A DNA stretch of 7,962 bases from an uncultured Burkholderiales bacterium (GTDB lineage: Bacteria; Pseudomonadota; Gammaproteobacteria; Burkholderiales; Burkholderiaceae). The notes beneath the pieces were generated by a model. The model was not told where the DNA came from and ran no database searches. It saw only the letters and a program-made list of their open reading frames with translations. Numbering within the stretch: the stretch's first letter is position 1; every line of letters begins with the position of its first letter. A program made the translations under genes and the position numbers. The stretch covers positions 1 to 7,962 of the forward strand of contig CAIMWY010000139.1 of the NCBI GenBank assembly GCA_903845315.1. Reading direction: 5' to 3'. This document shows, piece by piece, positions 5,926-7,962 of this stretch.

Positions 5926-7348
5926 CATGAACCTCAGCCTGCAACGGATCGCCAGCTGGCTGCCCGACTCTCAAGTGTGTGGTGACGCCACGCTGTGCGT
6001 GCACCGCGTGCACACCGACAGCCGCAGCTTGCAAGCGGGCGACTTGTTCGTGGCCTTGCAAGGCGAGCGCTTTGACGCGCATGACTTCTTGCCCCAGGCG
6101 TCAGCCAGCGGTGCGGTGGCGGCCTTGGCCCAGCACGGTTTGGAGGCAGCGCAGCTGTCGGGCATCGAAGTGCCAGACAGCCGCCGTGCCTTGGGGCAGC
6201 TGGCCCAAGGCTGGCGCGCGCAGTTTGAGCTGCCTTTGATTGCCGTGACCGGCAGCAACGGCAAAACCACCGTGACCCAAATGATCGCCAGCATCTTGCG
6301 TGCAGGATGGGGCGACGATGCCTTGGCCACCCAAGGCAATTTGAACAACGACATCGGTGTGCCACAAACCTTGCTGCGCTTACGCGCCCACCACCGCTGC
6401 GCGGTGGTGGAGCTGGGCATGAACCATCCGGGCGAAATTGCCGCCTTGGCTGCCATGGCAAACGCCACGGTGGCCTTGGTCAACAACGCCCAGCGCGAGC
6501 ACCAAGAATTCATGGCCACGGTCGAAGCCGTGGCATTAGAAAACGGTGCCGCCCTCAGCGCCTTGCCTGCCAACGGCGTGGCCGTGTTCCCTGCACACGA
6601 CGCCTACACGCCGCTGTGGCAAAGCTTGGCTGGCGCACGCCCTTGCATGCGCTTTGCCATGCGTGCCTCGCAGATGGGCGAAGCCCCTGCCGAGGTGGTC
6701 TTGCACGATGCGGTCTGGGCGAGCGACCACTGGCTTGTCGAGGCGCACACACCGGCAGGTCTGTTGACCACCCAGTTGCACATAGCCGGTCGCCACAACG
6801 TGGGCAATGCCTTGGCGGCGGCGGCCTGTGCCTTGGCTGCGGGTGTCTCGCTGCAGGTGATCGCCCAAGGACTGTCCACGTTCGAACCCGTCAAAGGCCG
6901 TTCACGGGCCTTTGCTGTGGTGTGCCAAGGCCGCGCCATCACGGGCGTAGACGACACCTACAACGCCAACCCTGACTCGGTCAGAGCCGCCATTGACGTG
7001 TTGGCCGAGTTGCCTGGGCCCCATTTACTGGTCTTGGGTGACATGGGCGAGGTGGGCACACAAGGCCCTGCGTTCCACCACGAGGTGGGCGCTTATGCGC
7101 AAGCCTCGGGCATTGAGCACCTGCTGTGTTTGGGTGAGTTGGCCGCCTTCAGTGCGAAGGCTTATGGCCCCAGTGCACAGCACTTCTCACACATGGGCGC
7201 TTTGACGGTTGAGGTTCTGCACGAGTTGCCGCAATTGGGCAGTGTGTTGGTCAAAGGCTCACGCTTCATGAAGATGGAGCGCGTGGTCGACGCCATCCAA
7301 GCCTGTCATGACAACAACAAAGACAAGGAATCTGCACCATGTTGCTGA
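5918..7348 (+). CDS. murF: UDP-MurNAc-tripeptide:D-alanyl-D-alanine ligase MurF
   Basis: MurF adds D-Ala-D-Ala to the MurE product, completing UDP-MurNAc-pentapeptide. The 476-aa product (E. coli 452) shows [14 protein letters not shown] (31-44), the P-loop TGSNGKTT (111-118), NLNNDIGVP (141-149), [10 protein letters not shown] (165-174), [13 protein letters not shown] (291-303), [10 protein letters not shown] (345-354), LGDMGEVG (373-380) and [12 protein letters not shown] (446-457). The frame is open 183 bases further upstream into murE, but family alignment puts the N-terminus at ATG 5918, with GGAGGG (5909-5914) just before it. ATG 5927 is a second candidate. The gene overlaps murE by 8 bases and mraY by 10. 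Its tail after residue 462 (N, K, D, then CC) falls in the mraY leader and is probably of no importance. The distinction from MurE rests on the TGSNGKTT context, the NNDIGVP and NANPDS motifs and the lack of DNPR. Confidence 0.96.
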   Translation: MSDMNLSLQRIASWLPDSQVCGDATLCVHRVHTDSRSLQAGDLFVALQGERFDAHDFLPQASASGAVAALAQHGLEAAQLSGIEVPDSRRALGQLAQGWRAQFELPLIAVTGSNGKTTVTQMIASILRAGWGDDALATQGNLNNDIGVPQTLLRLRAHHRCAVVELGMNHPGEIAALAAMANATVALVNNAQREHQEFMATVEAVALENGAALSALPANGVAVFPAHDAYTPLWQSLAGARPCMRFAMRASQMGEAPAEVVLHDAVWASDHWLVEAHTPAGLLTTQLHIAGRHNVGNALAAAACALAAGVSLQVIAQGLSTFEPVKGRSRAFAVVCQGRAITGVDDTYNANPDSVRAAIDVLAELPGPHLLVLGDMGEVGTQGPAFHHEVGAYAQASGIEHLLCLGELAAFSAKAYGPSAQHFSHMGALTVEVLHELPQLGSVLVKGSRFMKMERVVDAIQACHDNNKDKESAPCC

Positions 7349-7962
7349 CGCTGGCCCAATGGCTGCAAACCCTCTCGCCGGAGTTTGGTTACTTTCGGGT
7401 CTTCCAGTACCTCACCTTTCGCGCCGTGATGGCTGCGGTCACTGCCTTGATGATTGGCCTGTTCGCAGGCCCCGCCGTGATCCGTCGCTTGGCCGCTTTG
7501 AAAATTGGTCAGCCCATCCGCGAATACGCCATGCAAAGCCACTTGGTCAAAAGCGGCACGCCCACCATGGGTGGCGTGTTGATCTTGATTGGCATCGCCA
7601 TCTCCACTTTGTTGTGGGCTGACTTGAGCAACCGCTTTGTCTGGATTGTGATGATCGTGACCTTTGGCTTTGGTGCCATTGGTTGGGCCGATGACTGGCG
7701 CAAGGTGGTGCGTAAAGACCCGGAGGGCATGCCCTCGCGTGAAAAATACCTGTGGCAATCGCTGATCGGTTTGTTGGCTGCGCTGTATTTGGTGTTCAGC
7801 ATTTCCGAAAGCTCCAACGCACGGGTGGTGGACTTGTTTGGCCAGTGGGTTTTGTCTGGTTTTGACGTGAGTTTGCCCCCCAAAGCGGGCTTGCAAGTGC
7901 CCTTCTTCAAAGAGATCAACTACCCCTTGGGCGTGTTGGGCTTTGTTGTCTTGACCTACTTG
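7339..7962 (+). CDS. mraY: Phospho-MurNAc-pentapeptide translocase MraY, 3' end cut by the window
   Basis: MraY is a polytopic inner-membrane enzyme that transfers phospho-MurNAc-pentapeptide from UDP to undecaprenyl phosphate, giving lipid I. The first 208 residues are present of about 360-390. YLTFRAV (24-30), SGTPTMGG (72-79) and the catalytic aspartate pair in [11 protein letters not shown] (117-127; D118 and D119, equivalent to E. coli D115 and D116) identify it. Hydrophobic segments lie at about 23-45, 76-94, 100-117, 138-155 and from 196 on. Between D119 and the VPFFKE motif (187-192) there are about 22 more residues than in E. coli, in the loop after the fourth segment. The ATG is 10 bases inside murF, with AAGGA (7325-7329) 9 bases upstream. 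The reading frame is open to the last base, so the gene continues beyond the window. Confidence 0.95.
   Translation, partial: MLLTLAQWLQTLSPEFGYFRVFQYLTFRAVMAAVTALMIGLFAGPAVIRRLAALKIGQPIREYAMQSHLVKSGTPTMGGVLILIGIAISTLLWADLSNRFVWIVMIVTFGFGAIGWADDWRKVVRKDPEGMPSREKYLWQSLIGLLAALYLVFSISESSNARVVDLFGQWVLSGFDVSLPPKAGLQVPFFKEINYPLGVLGFVVLTYL

Noticed and set aside
4240..5928. Very long open frame on the - strand (562 codons) opposite the whole of murE
   Set aside because: It mirrors a clearly real gene with all MurE motifs. Long antisense frames are common in GC-rich DNA, and the translation is rich in His, Gln, Arg and Val with no recognisable domain.

Overview
The window is the front half of a division and cell wall (dcw) gene cluster from a Gram-negative bacterium. 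It is preceded by the 3' part of a dksA-type gene. The gene order is dksA-like | terminator | regulatory gap | mraZ - rsmH - ftsL - ftsI - murE - murF - mraY (cut by the window end). All genes are on the + strand. Several traits suggest a betaproteobacterium of the order Burkholderiales, probably Comamonadaceae: an N-terminally extended, single-cysteine DksA, a MurE with the meso-diaminopimelate motif DNPR, a MraY with an enlarged loop, and GC-rich genes that use TTG often for leucine. The family-level placement is inference and no genus is claimed.

Region 1 (1-687) holds the DksA-like transcription factor, which runs off the left edge, followed by a strong and probably bidirectional hairpin terminator. 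Region 2 (688-930) is an AT-rich, gene-free regulatory gap. Its key element is a run of four AGTG(C/G) repeats spaced exactly 10 bases apart (846-880), which is the architecture of an operator for MraZ, the product of the next gene. Region 3 (931-7962) is a tightly packed operon. After the 9-base mraZ/rsmH gap every junction overlaps: ATGA for rsmH/ftsL and ftsL/ftsI, TGATG for ftsI/murE, 8 bases for murE/murF and 10 bases for murF/mraY. No terminator was seen inside it, so it is probably one translationally coupled transcript continuing past the right edge.

The products form one programme. MraZ probably controls the operon's own transcription. RsmH methylates 16S rRNA. FtsL and FtsI belong to the septal divisome. 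MurE and MurF make the cytoplasmic UDP-MurNAc-pentapeptide, and MraY loads it onto the lipid carrier to make lipid I. DksA is a separate unit; its family couples transcription to ppGpp and growth rate.

I found no mobile element, CRISPR array, tRNA/rRNA or clearly new system. Most of the window is conserved housekeeping DNA. The points worth a second look are the MraZ operator, the long N-terminal extension and degenerate zinc site of DksA, the murE/murF junction (a near-fusion with an SD-like element and a UGA-C stop), the insert with repeated sequence in MurE, the extra loop in MraY, and an FtsL almost without a cytoplasmic tail.
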